Source: Rhodococcus pseudokoreensis
GTDB taxonomy: Bacteria; Actinomycetota; Actinomycetes; Mycobacteriales; Mycobacteriaceae
Reading direction: 5' to 3'
DNA length: 64,000 nt
Assembly: GCF_017068395.1 (NCBI RefSeq)
Contig: NZ_CP070616.1
Span: forward strand, 13,480 to 77,479
Shown piece by piece: positions 45,690-54,700 of the stretch; the first letter of the stretch is position 1; each line of letters starts with the position of its first letter. Both the position numbers and the translations under genes were made by a program. A model generated the notes under the pieces. It did not search any database. It had not been told where the DNA came from and saw only the letters and a program-made list of their open reading frames with translations.

Positions 45690-46819
45690 TACTCTGTCAC
45701 CTCGAGGCCGAAGAATTTCTGGCCGTTTGTGCGAAGGATCTTGTCCCGCAGATCCTTGGGGAAGCTCGGGGGGAACACCGTTTCCGGCGAATCGAAATCG
45801 AAGTGCGGGTAGTCGGACGCGTACAGGACGTTGTCCGCGCAGAATTCTTCGACCATCTCGGCCAGGTGCGCCGGGTTGTCCGGCTCGTCGATCGGCTGAG
45901 TGGAGGCCCAGATGTGGTCCTGGATGTACTCCGACGGTTTGCGCTGCAGGTCGGCGACCTCGCTGCGCAGTGTTTTCCAGTGGTACTCGAGCCGCTGCAG
46001 CAGCGACGCGAAGTGGACCACGTTGCCTTCGACGAACATGATCTTCAGGTCCGGGAACCGGTCGAAGGTGCCCGTCAGGATCAGGCTCAAGACCTGGGAC
46101 TGGAAGCTCTGCACGTGACCGACGTGGTATTCGGTGTGGTACGAGGTCCAGCCGGTACCGGTGTTGGCGTGACCGCCGCCGGTGGACAGGTGGAACTGGA
46201 ACGGCAGTCCGGCTTCGACCGCGGCTTCGTAGAGCGGCCAGTAGCGGCGACTGCCGAGCGGTTCGAGCGTCTTGCTCAGGCCGAGGATGGAGACGACGCC
46301 GGGGTCGGAACCGACCCGCTTGATCTCCTGGATCGCGAACTCGGGGCAGTCGAGTGTGACCGGAATGGCCGCGCGCAGACGCGGCTCCGGGTACACCAGG
46401 TGCTCGAGCTGCCAGTCGTTGATCGCGCTGCACAACGCGGCACCGAGCTCGGGGTTCAGTGCCTGGCTGGCCGGGTTGAGGGTCTGACCGCCGGGCGCCA
46501 GGCACTGCAGGACACCGAGCTGAACGTCGTGCAGGTCCAGCAGCTGCTTTTGGATGAGCCCGAGGTCCGAACCCGGGTATCCCGAATCGGGCCAGGCGTC
46601 GGCGCGCATCGCGCCGCCGTACATCTGCGGGTACTCGCCGATGGACTGGAGACCGTTGGTGGTGCGCACTCCGTACTCGCGGATGTGATCGCGCCACTTC
46701 TTGGGCAGGTAGGTGTTGATCAGACCGTCCCGGGGCACCGGGTGGATGTCGACGTCGATGACTCCGGTGTCGACCACAGGAGCGCTCAAGGAGCCGGCTG
46801 CGTGCTCGATGGTGGTCAT
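45689..46819 (-). CDS. ACMSD-like amidohydrolase, first of a pair
   Basis: Encodes 376 residues of the amidohydrolase-2 family, TIM-barrel metal enzymes that include decarboxylases such as ACMSD and gamma-resorcylate decarboxylase. Metal ligands appear in IDVDIHPVPRD (D-x-H), LPFQFHLSTGGGH, and the terminal Asp in VLYASDYPHFDFD. It lies two bases after the neighbouring paralogue and overlaps the Rieske gene. The pair differs considerably in sequence, so they may form a heteromer or act on successive substrates. The reaction (hydrolysis or decarboxylation) is undecided. Confidence 0.85.
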   Translation of the reverse strand: MTTIEHAAGSLSAPVVDTGVIDVDIHPVPRDGLINTYLPKKWRDHIREYGVRTTNGLQSIGEYPQMYGGAMRADAWPDSGYPGSDLGLIQKQLLDLHDVQLGVLQCLAPGGQTLNPASQALNPELGAALCSAINDWQLEHLVYPEPRLRAAIPVTLDCPEFAIQEIKRVGSDPGVVSILGLSKTLEPLGSRRYWPLYEAAVEAGLPFQFHLSTGGGHANTGTGWTSYHTEYHVGHVQSFQSQVLSLILTGTFDRFPDLKIMFVEGNVVHFASLLQRLEYHWKTLRSEVADLQRKPSEYIQDHIWASTQPIDEPDNPAHLAEMVEEFCADNVLYASDYPHFDFDSPETVFPPSFPKDLRDKILRTNGQKFFGLEVTE

Positions 46820-46821
46820 AT

Positions 46822-47952
46822 CTATTCCGCCTTTCCCGAGGTGGTGGGTACTACGAGGTTGTAGAGATCTGCGGCGTTCTGTCGGTAGATGCGGTCGAGC
46901 AGCGCACCGTCGTGGGTTCCGCTTTCGATGTCACGCGGCCCGGAGTGGTGGTTGTGCGGGTAGTCGCTCGAGTACACGAGCATCTGATCCGAACCCATCC
47001 GATCGACGATGCTGTCGAGACGGCCCGGCTCCTCGGCACCATCGGAGGGGGCGGTGGTGAAGCGGACGTGCTCACGGATCAGCTCCGACGGAAGTCGGTC
47101 CACCCAGGGCAGGTCGGGGCGGTAACTCTTCCACAGTTTGTCGAACTTCCACAGGAACGGCGGAAGCCAGTTGAAGCCGACCTCGGTCACGACGATCTTG
47201 GTGGCCGGGAACTTCTGCAGGATGCCCTCGGAGACGATCGAGCAGAGCTGGGCCTCGAGGTTGGCCTGTTGCCCCACGTACCACTCCAGGTAGGTCGTCG
47301 GCCAACCGACCGAGGTCGGCGCCTGCCGGAAGACGCCGCCGATGTGGATGGCGACGGGCAGGCCGGCCTTCTCGGCGGCTTCCCAGATCGGCCAGTTGCT
47401 CTCGCGACCGAGCAGAGTCTCCGACTGCCCGAGGAGCAGTACCTGCACGAATCGGTCGTCCTGGGCCGCCCAGTACGCGATCTCGTCAGCGGCGGCGCGG
47501 GGGGTTCCCATCGGCACGACGATCGAGGCCCGCAACCGCGGATCGTGGTCGAGCCAGTCCCGTGCGATCCACGTGTTCAGCGCCCGTGCATGGGCCGCCT
47601 CGCGTCGTGGCTGATGGATCTGCTGGACCGCGTACAGGCAGTTCAGGATCGCGAAATCCGTGAACCCGTCGGCGAACACATCCTTGACCAGGCCCTCGAC
47701 CGTGGTAGCCGCGCGTCCTTCCTTGTCCTGCGTGGCGTCGGGGCGCTGCGCGATGGCGGAACCGCGCGGATGGTAGTTGGGTTCGTAGGTCGGGGACAGT
47801 GCCGCGACGAGCTGGTCGCCCCAGTACTCGTCCAAGTAGGGGAGGAGCGCGGTCGACGAGGAGAGAATGGGGTGCACGTCGCAGTCCACCACTGCTGGTC
47901 GGACGGACTGTGTCACGGTGTGGGCATTCTCGGCTACAACGTTTGCAACCAT
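46822..47952 (-). CDS. ACMSD-like amidohydrolase, second of a pair
   Basis: Encodes 376 residues from ATG 47952 (AGGTGG ten bases upstream); the long frame upstream is not coding. Family motifs: VVDCDVHPILSS (D-x-H), LPVAIHIGGVFRQ, KIVVTEVGFNWLPPFLWKFD and MLVYSSDYPHNHHSG. Because it is the first gene of the minus-strand operon, its promoter shares the 426-base region with the divergent transporter gene, where an FCD-GntR operator lies at 48269-48290. It is therefore a prime candidate for induction with the transporter. Confidence 0.85.
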   Translation of the reverse strand: MVANVVAENAHTVTQSVRPAVVDCDVHPILSSSTALLPYLDEYWGDQLVAALSPTYEPNYHPRGSAIAQRPDATQDKEGRAATTVEGLVKDVFADGFTDFAILNCLYAVQQIHQPRREAAHARALNTWIARDWLDHDPRLRASIVVPMGTPRAAADEIAYWAAQDDRFVQVLLLGQSETLLGRESNWPIWEAAEKAGLPVAIHIGGVFRQAPTSVGWPTTYLEWYVGQQANLEAQLCSIVSEGILQKFPATKIVVTEVGFNWLPPFLWKFDKLWKSYRPDLPWVDRLPSELIREHVRFTTAPSDGAEEPGRLDSIVDRMGSDQMLVYSSDYPHNHHSGPRDIESGTHDGALLDRIYRQNAADLYNLVVPTTSGKAE

Positions 47953-48268
47953 GGTTTTGACGCCACCTAACCTTTCCGATGGCTCGCGAAGGCACGCGAG
48001 GTTGAACTGGGGCCGGCTACAGGGCTGAATTTGTGCCGGGAACTGTGGGGCATGAGCCCGTGGAAGAGAATGTCCGTCTTCCACGGCTGGAGTGAGTCGG
48101 CTACGAGAGCGCCAATTATGTTTCGCCGCTTTCGGATACGGGGTTCGTCGTCAGTTCCGGATCGAGTCGGCTACCGTGCCTCTCGGACCAAGACCTTCTG
48201 TTCATCCACTCACCTGTCGGTGTGCTTCATTGACGTGTTCCGTAAGGATTGTTAGCCTCATCACTACG

Positions 48269-48290
48269 TGGATCCAGGGTCCAGGATACA
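48269..48290. promoter_or_regulatory. Candidate FCD-GntR operator 3, overlapping double site
   Basis: TGGATCC-A-GGGTCCA (48269-48283) and AGGGTCC-A-GGATACA (48276-48290) are two 15-bp sites overlapping by eight bases. They lie 90 bases before the transporter start and about 320 bases upstream of the divergent amidohydrolase operon. Confidence 0.7.
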
Positions 48291-48378
48291 CACACCATCG
48301 AACTTTCGACAAGACGCGGGGGCGACCGCGCCGAGGACGAAGACGCAACGGGCAACCGCCCTGAGGAGTTGATCTTTC

Positions 48379-49803
48379 GTGCCAGAACTCGACCAAAAGT
48401 CGGTAGAAAAACCGGTAGCCTCGCCCGTAGTGGCTGGATCTACCGCGTCGCACTCGGCGAAGAAGACGAGCCTGCGTCGCGTGGCCGCAGCCAGCTCGAT
48501 CGGAACCACGATCGAGTACTACGACTTCTTCATCTACGGGACCGCCTCAGCGCTGGTGTTCCCGGCCTTCTTCTTCCCGGGCGCGGACCCGGCCATCGGG
48601 ACCATTGCCTCCTTTGCGACCTTCGCGGTGGCGTTCTTCGCCCGACCGGTGGGAGCAATCCTCTTCGGACACTTCGGAGACAGGGTCGGGCGCAAACGCA
48701 CCCTGGTCTGGACGTTGCTCATCATGGGTTTCGCCACCGTCGGCATCGGTTTCATGCCCGGTTACGACGTCGGAGTCTTCGGCTTCTTCGAAGGTGGCAT
48801 CGGAATCTGGGCCCCCATAATCCTGGTAGCCATGCGTTTCCTGCAGGGCTTCGCCGTCGGTGGCGAGTGGGCCGGCGCGACACTGCTCACCGCCGAGTAC
48901 GCCCCCGAGGGCAAACGTGGGAAAATGGCGATGTATCCGCAGCTGGGCCCGGCATTCGCCTTCTTCCTCGCGAGCGGAACCTTCTTCATCGCCTCGATCA
49001 CCATCGGCGCCACCAGCTCGGCCTTCCTCACCTATGGCTGGAGGATTCCGTTCATCGCCTCGATGCTGCTCATCGCCGTCGGCATGTGGGTGCGATTGGC
49101 GGTCGAGGAAACTCCGGTGTTCAAGGACCAGCAGAAGCAGCAGCAGGCGCAGGCCGCTGCCACCACCGGCCACCACAAACTGCCGTTCGTCGAGGTCATC
49201 CGCGTCCAATGGAAGGAAATCGTGATCGCGGCGGGGGCGATGGCGACCCTGTTCTCGCTCTTCTACATGGGCACCGCATTCCTGACCAGCTACGGCACCG
49301 GCCATCTGGGCTTCAGTCGCACGATGATCCTCGGGATGGGGATGATCGCCTCGGTCGTCTTCGGACTGGCCACCGCAGCGGCGGCAATCCTGTCCGACCG
49401 GATCGGGCGCCGCAAGATCATCCTGGCGGCGGTGGCAACCGCAGTGCCGTGGACGCTGATCTTGTTCCCGCTCCTCGACACCGGCTCGCCGATCGCGTTC
49501 CTCATCGCCGTCACCGGCACGCTGGTCCTCTACGGCGTCGCCTACGGACCCACCGGAGCGCTGTTGCCGGAAATGTTCCGGGCCCGGTTTCGATACACCG
49601 GGGCGGGCCTGAGCTACAACCTCGCCGGCATCCTCGGTGGCGCGATACCGCCGCTGCTCGCCGCCCAAATCGTCTCGACCCACGCAAGTATCTGGGTGGG
49701 CGTGATGCTCGCGGCGCTGTCGGCGATCTCCGTGGCCTGCGCCAGCGCCATTTCCGAAACCAAGGACCGCGACATCGAGGCGGGCCTCGTACCCGAGGAC
49801 TGA
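48379..49803 (+). CDS. MHS-type MFS transporter
   Basis: Encodes 474 residues from GTG 48379, with twelve predicted membrane helices. SIGTTIEYYDFFIYGTAS is the metabolite:proton symporter opening, GHFGDRVGRKRTLV is the MFS loop 2-3 motif, and FLQGFAVGGEWAGATLL follows as in ShiA/ProP-like members. A cytoplasmic loop (KDQQKQQQAQAAATTGHHK) separates the halves. Members import carboxylates such as shikimate, benzoate-type acids or alpha-ketoglutarate with protons. Placement divergent from the amidohydrolase operon suggests uptake of its substrate. Confidence 0.9.
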   Translation: MPELDQKSVEKPVASPVVAGSTASHSAKKTSLRRVAAASSIGTTIEYYDFFIYGTASALVFPAFFFPGADPAIGTIASFATFAVAFFARPVGAILFGHFGDRVGRKRTLVWTLLIMGFATVGIGFMPGYDVGVFGFFEGGIGIWAPIILVAMRFLQGFAVGGEWAGATLLTAEYAPEGKRGKMAMYPQLGPAFAFFLASGTFFIASITIGATSSAFLTYGWRIPFIASMLLIAVGMWVRLAVEETPVFKDQQKQQQAQAAATTGHHKLPFVEVIRVQWKEIVIAAGAMATLFSLFYMGTAFLTSYGTGHLGFSRTMILGMGMIASVVFGLATAAAAILSDRIGRRKIILAAVATAVPWTLILFPLLDTGSPIAFLIAVTGTLVLYGVAYGPTGALLPEMFRARFRYTGAGLSYNLAGILGGAIPPLLAAQIVSTHASIWVGVMLAALSAISVACASAISETKDRDIEAGLVPED

Positions 49804-49847
49804 CCCACACGGCGGACACGACCGTCGACGCCTACAACTGAATATCG

Positions 49848-49892
49848 GCGCGAAAGCCCGGGGCCGAGCGGTTGGCCCCGGGCATTCGCGCC
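49848..49892 (+). terminator. Strong GC hairpin terminator after the transporter gene
   Basis: A near-perfect stem of about 18 base pairs, with core GCCCGGGGCC pairing with GGCCCCGGGC around an 8-base loop, begins 45 bases after the stop. No long T-run follows, as usual in high-GC actinobacteria. Confidence 0.75.
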
Positions 49893-50014
49893 GGCTCGGT
49901 GGGGAAGCTCGCCGAGCGGACGGGCTCGACAACCAGTGCAGCCCTGGTCCGTCACAGCGGAGGAGCAGACTGTGGATTGACTACACCTCGTCTTCCCGTT
50001 AGCGTGGAAATCTC

Positions 50015-50029
50015 TGGATCCAGGATTCA
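50015..50029. promoter_or_regulatory. Candidate FCD-GntR operator 4
   Basis: TGGATCC-A-GGATTCA, preceded by C to make the 10-bp palindrome CTGGATCCAG. It lies upstream of the truncated GntR gene at 50247 and fits the shared consensus at every defined base. Confidence 0.65.
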
Positions 50030-50246
50030 CTGCTATCCAAGAATTCGGACGTAGATGCCTGAATGAATTGACTGCGGTGTCAAACGCCGCTTCGCTCAGG
50101 GCCCGCGAGGAACTCGCCAAATGATGTCGATGGCATACGGCACCGCGATATTCATCTCTGTACCTCGCCGAGTAAGCGGGGACGTGCCGCAGGACTTTCC
50201 TGGCTTTCCCGGCCCGGCTTCATCGAACTCCCACTAGGAAGTCGCC

Positions 50247-50622
50247 ATGATCGGTATGTCATCTCCCACCGCCATCCAACACAGATGCAGCTCACCGGCA
50301 CCCAAACTGTCCGGGCGCGAACGGGCATATCGATACGTGCGAGACGAGGTGCTGCGCTATCCGGAATCGACAGGAACATTTCTCAACGAGCAGGCCCTCG
50401 GAACGCTCCTGGGTATCTCCCGGACACCGGTCCGGGAAGCTTTGCTACAACTGCAAGCCGAGGGATTCGTCGAAGCAATTCCCAAACGAGGAGTCTACGT
50501 CGCGCCAATCGAACGAACACCGCGCCATCGTCGATGCCCTCACCAACGGCGACGAGACACGGGCGCACAACGCAATCCAGACGCACCTCGACTCCATCCA
50601 ACACACATTCTTGCGCGCTTGA
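50247..50622 (+). pseudogene. GntR regulator with internal deletion of the FCD domain
   Basis: The ATG at 50247 (AGGAAG upstream) opens a good GntR winged helix: ERAYRYVRDEVLRYP...ALGTLLGISRTPVREALLQL...AIPKRGVYV. At about 50515 it passes out of frame. A neighbouring frame continues at once with NEHRAIVDALTNGDETRAHN and ends at 50622, which is the last helix pair of an FCD domain. About 100 residues of the effector domain are deleted. A DNA-binding fragment could still be made in the first frame (147 residues, to 50690). Confidence 0.8.
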
Positions 50623-50791
50623 CGACGAAGCGGACGATTCCTTGCGGCACGAACCCGGCCGCAAAACCTGTCCGCCCCAAGCGCCGCTGACGCCGCCCTC
50701 CGTTCGCCCGCGGAGGGCGGCTCCCTATCCCCGCCCGACCCGGGGCGCCACCTGACACGAGATCGACGACAGAGAGAACGAGAAGGTCTCC

Positions 50792-52186
50792 ATGAACATC
50801 ACCGACACACCTCCAACACGGCGTCACCGGGTCGTCGTCATCGGATCCGGATTCGGTGGCCTCTTCGCCACAAAGGCTCTACGCCGGGCAAATGTCGACG
50901 TGACAGTCATCGACCGCACCACCCATCACCTCTTCCAACCCTTGCTCTACCAAGTGGCCACCGGGATCCTCTCAGAGGGGGAAATCGCCCCGTCCACCCG
51001 GATAATCCTGAGGAAACACACCAACACCACAGTCCGACTAGGTGAAGTCACCAGAATCGACCTCCTCGGCCGCACCGTCACCTCCACAGATCAAGGAAAA
51101 ACGACGCTCACCGGCTACGACAGCCTCATCGTGTCTGCCGGCGCGCAACAGTCGTATTTCGGCAACGATCACTTCGCCGAACACGCGCCAGGGATGAAGA
51201 CCATCGACGACGCCCTCGAGCTGAGAGGCAGGATCCTCGGTGCATTCGAGTCCGCCGAATCGACCACCGACCCTGCCGAACGGGAAAGACTGCTCACCTT
51301 CGTCGTCATCGGTGCGGGCCCCACGGGAGTCGAAATGGCAGGTCAAATCGCTGAGCTGGCTCACCTCACCCTCGTCGGCGCCTACCGCAACATCGATACC
51401 CGCGATAGCCGGATCATCCTGCTCGACGCCGCACCGTCCGCTCTGGGTCCCTTTGGACCGAACCTTGGTCACCGGGCAACCCGAACGCTCGCCACGATCG
51501 GTGTAGACGTGCAACTCGGGGCTGCAGTGACCGGAGTCGATCGGCACGGCCTCACCGTTCGACACGCAGACGGAACCGAACGAAGAATCAATGCAGTCTG
51601 CAAGGTCTGGTCCGCCGGCGTAGCAGCGAGCCCACTTGCCAGACAACTCGCCGCTCAAACCGGCTCCACCCTCGACAGAGCGGGCCGCATCAACGTCAAC
51701 GAAGACTATTCCCTGCCAGGCCACCGAGGCGTTTTCGTCATCGGCGACATGGCCACGCGAGGCGGCCTACCCGGTGTCGCCCAGGTCGCCATCCAGGGCG
51801 GGCGGTATGTCGCCCGCCAGATCAAGGCCGATGTAACCGCCACCGAGAAGAGCAGCCCGCAGCCGAAACGACCGCCCTTCATCTACAAGGACAAAGGATC
51901 AATGGCGACGATTTCCCGCTTTCATGCCGTCGCCAAAATCGGAGGACTGCAATTGACGGGCCTGATCGCCTGGATTCTGTGGCTCGCGGTCCACGTGGCG
52001 TACATCGTTGGGTTCCGCAGCCGGCTGACAACCCTGCTGTCGTGGACATGGACCTTCCTGGGCTCCTCGCGAGGGCAACTGACGATCACTCAGCAACAGG
52101 TCGCCGCGCGAAATGCCCTCGGACGACTCCACCGGATCCGGCACGACGAACGTGTGAACTACGAGGTGGTCACCCGTGCAGGCTGA
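50792..52186 (+). CDS. ndh: Type II NADH:quinone dehydrogenase
   Basis: Encodes 464 residues of a single-subunit NDH-2, which oxidises NADH and reduces the quinone pool without pumping protons. RVVVIGSGFGGLFATKALRR is the FAD loop, TFVVIGAGPTGVEMAGQIAE the NADH loop, and GVFVIGDMATRGGLPGVAQVAIQGG the second FAD contact. HLFQPLLYQVATGIL is a typical NDH-2 element. The C-terminal helix region (GLIAWILWLAVHVAYIVGFR) attaches to the membrane. It could dispose of NADH from the catabolic dehydrogenases. Closest kin is the actinobacterial Ndh. Confidence 0.92.
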   Translation: MNITDTPPTRRHRVVVIGSGFGGLFATKALRRANVDVTVIDRTTHHLFQPLLYQVATGILSEGEIAPSTRIILRKHTNTTVRLGEVTRIDLLGRTVTSTDQGKTTLTGYDSLIVSAGAQQSYFGNDHFAEHAPGMKTIDDALELRGRILGAFESAESTTDPAERERLLTFVVIGAGPTGVEMAGQIAELAHLTLVGAYRNIDTRDSRIILLDAAPSALGPFGPNLGHRATRTLATIGVDVQLGAAVTGVDRHGLTVRHADGTERRINAVCKVWSAGVAASPLARQLAAQTGSTLDRAGRINVNEDYSLPGHRGVFVIGDMATRGGLPGVAQVAIQGGRYVARQIKADVTATEKSSPQPKRPPFIYKDKGSMATISRFHAVAKIGGLQLTGLIAWILWLAVHVAYIVGFRSRLTTLLSWTWTFLGSSRGQLTITQQQVAARNALGRLHRIRHDERVNYEVVTRAG

Positions 52187-52429
52187 TACGCACCACATGT
52201 CGCAGGCAAGCCGAGTTATCGCGTTCATATTGAAGTGGCAGGGTTGGCAGGCCTGGATGATAGATGTCGACCCTAATAATGTGTCTCGAGTATCCCACGG
52301 CCGTTGTGTAAAGGGGCGGAGCATTCACGCGGACTAAACCCGATTCCCGCTTAATGTTGTTGCACAACAATGTATTTAGAAACTCTGCGATCAGCGGCTC
52401 CTGCAATGTGGCCCGCGCTGCCTCAAGAG

Positions 52430-52870
52430 TGATACGAGGTAATCCTGATCCGATTGCCCGTGGGGTCGGTGATTACATCGGCCAACGTAAGCCCCTCGTT
52501 GTCTTTGACGGAGATATCAAAAGGCAAGTACATCAAAGTGATCCGCCGTTGCAGGCGGTTTCGTCGCATGTGCGGCCGAGTCGGCGCTGTAAGAGCCCGA
52601 AGGCCGGGCACGGTCCATGGGCCCGATCTCCCCGTCGAGAACGATGCACCCTCCCCCGTCCCGAACGCCCGTCGACAGAGCCTCGGCGACCACCGGGTAG
52701 AAGACGGTCACGATGTCAAGATTTCGCGTCCACAATTCCGGCTCGCGACCGCCGCCGACGGAGGCCAGGATCCGGCAGCCGTCGTGCTTTATCTCGAAGC
52801 TCCACGGACGGTCCGGCCGTCGCGAGCATCGGCCGCGATCAACCGGCTCATACCCGCGTGTCCGTCCGGT
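52430..52870 (-). pseudogene. Remnant of an ATP-dependent DNA ligase
   Basis: The minus strand reads WSFEIKHDGCRILASVGGGR, the adenylation motif K-x-D-G-x-R with its catalytic lysine. It continues LWTRNLDIVTVFYPVVAEAL and CIVLDGEIGPMDRARPS, the next conserved motifs of ATP-dependent ligases of the LigC/LigD kind. Upstream, a MLATAGPS-like opening is in another frame. Downstream the frame shifts again (LMYLPFDI). The C-terminal OB-fold domain is missing. The gene is clearly inactive. Confidence 0.75.
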
Positions 52871-53336
52871 GACACGGGATTGTCCTCGGTGTGGCGCTGT
52901 GACCTGGGTCGAGGAATTTTGATTGGCGGGATTCGGTTGTGCCTGTCAGCGTTTCGGGGGTTGGTGACATGGCCGCCGTGCGCAGTGTGCCAGTGAATCT
53001 TGCTTGAACCGGCGGGCGCTGCCGTCTGCTCATGCACCGTCGCTTGATCGGAGAATCTCTCGAACGCCATGACGCACACCCCTCCTATCTCGTCGCTGCG
53101 GTCCACTACTCCACAGCCGCCGTCGACACCGACATCTCATCCATACACAAGAACTTTTCGGACGGATGGCCGTAGGTCCAGGAGACCGTCAGCGCGACTG
53201 GATGCCTGGAAGGGCCGACGGAGGGTCGCCCGCAGTGATCGTCGGACGATCCACGTGCAGGTAGCGAGTCCACCAAGCGGCTCCTGACGATGGGAGGTGC
53301 GACCGAGTACACCCGTCGCTGGTGGGTGCAGGGGCG
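52871..53336. other. Decayed stretch between ligase and transposase remnants
   Basis: Open frames occur on both strands but show no family pattern or coherent start. Probably the degraded remains of the insertion element and its target DNA. Confidence 0.45.
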
Positions 53337-53640
53337 ATGGTTGACGTGCCCGGGAGTGAACGGTCGCAGGACGCGGCGCAACGTCGATGGGATATTCGGT
53401 TGGTCGAACACCGTGGGCATGGTGCCGGGCCGCAGCAACGCCATCTTGTCGATGCGATTGACGCCGGCGACCATGCCCACGATCAGAGAGTCCACCTTCG
53501 GGCCAGGATTGCCGCTCTTTCGGTGGGCAGCGTCAGATGCTTGCAGGCCAAGAGCTTGAGGCAATACCGCCGCGCCGACCCGATCGGCGGACCAGTCTGG
53601 CCAGGAAAGGGGATTGTGGTCGTCGAGTACCGTGGGTTTC
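53337..53640 (-). pseudogene. IS1380-type transposase N-terminal remnant
   Basis: The minus strand encodes LPQALGLQASDAAHRKSGNP, then GPKVDSLIVGMVAGVNRIDK, MALLRPGTMPTVFDQPNIPS and TLRRVLRPFTPGHV in one frame. This is the N-terminal part of IS1380-family transposases. The catalytic DDE core is not found downstream, and no inverted repeats could be assigned. It marks past insertion activity beside the Wadjet operon. Confidence 0.75.
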
Positions 53641-53685
53641 GCTATTCCTACCCACAAACCACCTCGGAACATTGGTGGTACAGGC

Positions 53686-54408
53686 TCAGGCGGATAAGTC
53701 CCGGTCCGGGACGGCCGCGTCGAGAATGTCAACTACCCATTCGCATGTGCACACGACGCCTTCGGTATATCCGCCTCCGTCGTCGTGTTCGACCGTGTGC
53801 ATTCGTACCCAATTGCCTTGCGAAGCTGCCGCACGCGCGACCTCGAGTGCGGCAGCGACGGGGTTGCCCGTCGTCGATTCCTGACTGGTCCAAGTTTGCA
53901 GGACTGGAATTCCCTGTGGAAGCGGCCATGCTCGTGGTGCGAGTGTCGCCGGCACATACGAGTCATGTTTGCAGAAATGGGCCGTCCACTCGATGGAACC
54001 GTCGTCGACGCGTTCGCTGGCCACGCGGACACCCAGTCCGATGGTGTACGCAGCTTCCAGTTGCTCGAGGAAATTGGGTGAGTCCAGCCCGTAGTACAGC
54101 TCTCGCACAAGTTCTTTCCGTGCGCTGCTGTCACCGGCCTCGGCTTCGGCCTCACGGAGAGTGTGGCCGCGGAGGTAGCTGTGCACCGCCATGCTCACCG
54201 GGGCGGGCATTTTGCCTAGAACATTGTCGAGCCCGACCTCTGATCGCGTTGCAAGGTAGTCGTTCAGGGCGCCGACAAGCGGCTCGGTGAGCGCTTGATC
54301 GCGTGAACCGACAGTGGTCACAACCTCGATCTTGTCGGCATGGCTGATGAGGGCGAAGATCCGACATTTGCCTGCGCTGTCATACGAAACGAACCGTTCA
54401 ACGGTCAT
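53686..54408 (-). CDS. Hypothetical protein, 240 residues
   Basis: A soluble protein starting MTVERFVSYDSAGKCRIFAL, preceded by GAGGAG. It has two parts: an N-terminal half with helical LREAEAEAGDSSARKELVRE and a C-terminal half containing TWTSQESTTGNPVAAALEVA and a terminal CTCEW pair. No family is recognised. The gene overlaps a short upstream frame (ATGA) and is divergent from jetA, so it may belong to the defence island, perhaps as a regulator or an accessory protein. Confidence 0.6.
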   Translation of the reverse strand: MTVERFVSYDSAGKCRIFALISHADKIEVVTTVGSRDQALTEPLVGALNDYLATRSEVGLDNVLGKMPAPVSMAVHSYLRGHTLREAEAEAGDSSARKELVRELYYGLDSPNFLEQLEAAYTIGLGVRVASERVDDGSIEWTAHFCKHDSYVPATLAPRAWPLPQGIPVLQTWTSQESTTGNPVAAALEVARAAASQGNWVRMHTVEHDDGGGYTEGVVCTCEWVVDILDAAVPDRDLSA

Positions 54409-54635
54409 GTCTCTCCTCGGAGGTAGGCGGCGGCCACTCTGCTGTTCGTGACCGCCGAATCGAAGTCAGGAGAACTTGTCGGTCGAGTTGCAGACCCGAT
54501 CGCATCGTTCAAATCGCTGTCAGCCTGGGTTCTTGCCCGGCTGCGTCGCAGACGCAATACTGCCATGGCTGCGGCGGATATGTCCCAAGGTTCGGCGTGC
54601 GAGCCGCCACCGTGGCTGTGTGCACGGTGGGTCAC
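54405..54635 (-). CDS. Small hypothetical protein, 76 residues
   Basis: The frame ends in an ATGA overlap with the 240-residue gene, which argues for coupling. The product has a histidine/glycine-rich start (MTHRAHSHGGGSHAEPW) and a charged helical middle (AVLRLRRSRARTQADSDLND). No family is known. The opposite strand is also open here, so this call is tentative. Its start lies 65 bases from the jetA start. Confidence 0.4.
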   Translation of the reverse strand: MTHRAHSHGGGSHAEPWDISAAAMAVLRLRRSRARTQADSDLNDAIGSATRPTSSPDFDSAVTNSRVAAAYLRGET

Positions 54636-54700
54636 TCGACGTCGAGCAGAGCGGGTCGACTGTGACCGGGCCGTCGCCCTTCCTGTGACACGATCAAGAA

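Noticed and set aside
48249..49841. Plus-strand open frame of 530 codons overlapping the transporter
   Set aside because: Arginine/histidine-rich frame shadow. The other frame has twelve membrane helices and MFS motifs.
52789..53106. Minus-strand frame beginning near MAFERFSDQATVHEQ as a separate gene
   Set aside because: No family pattern, no ribosome site, and it lies within the decayed ligase/transposase stretch.
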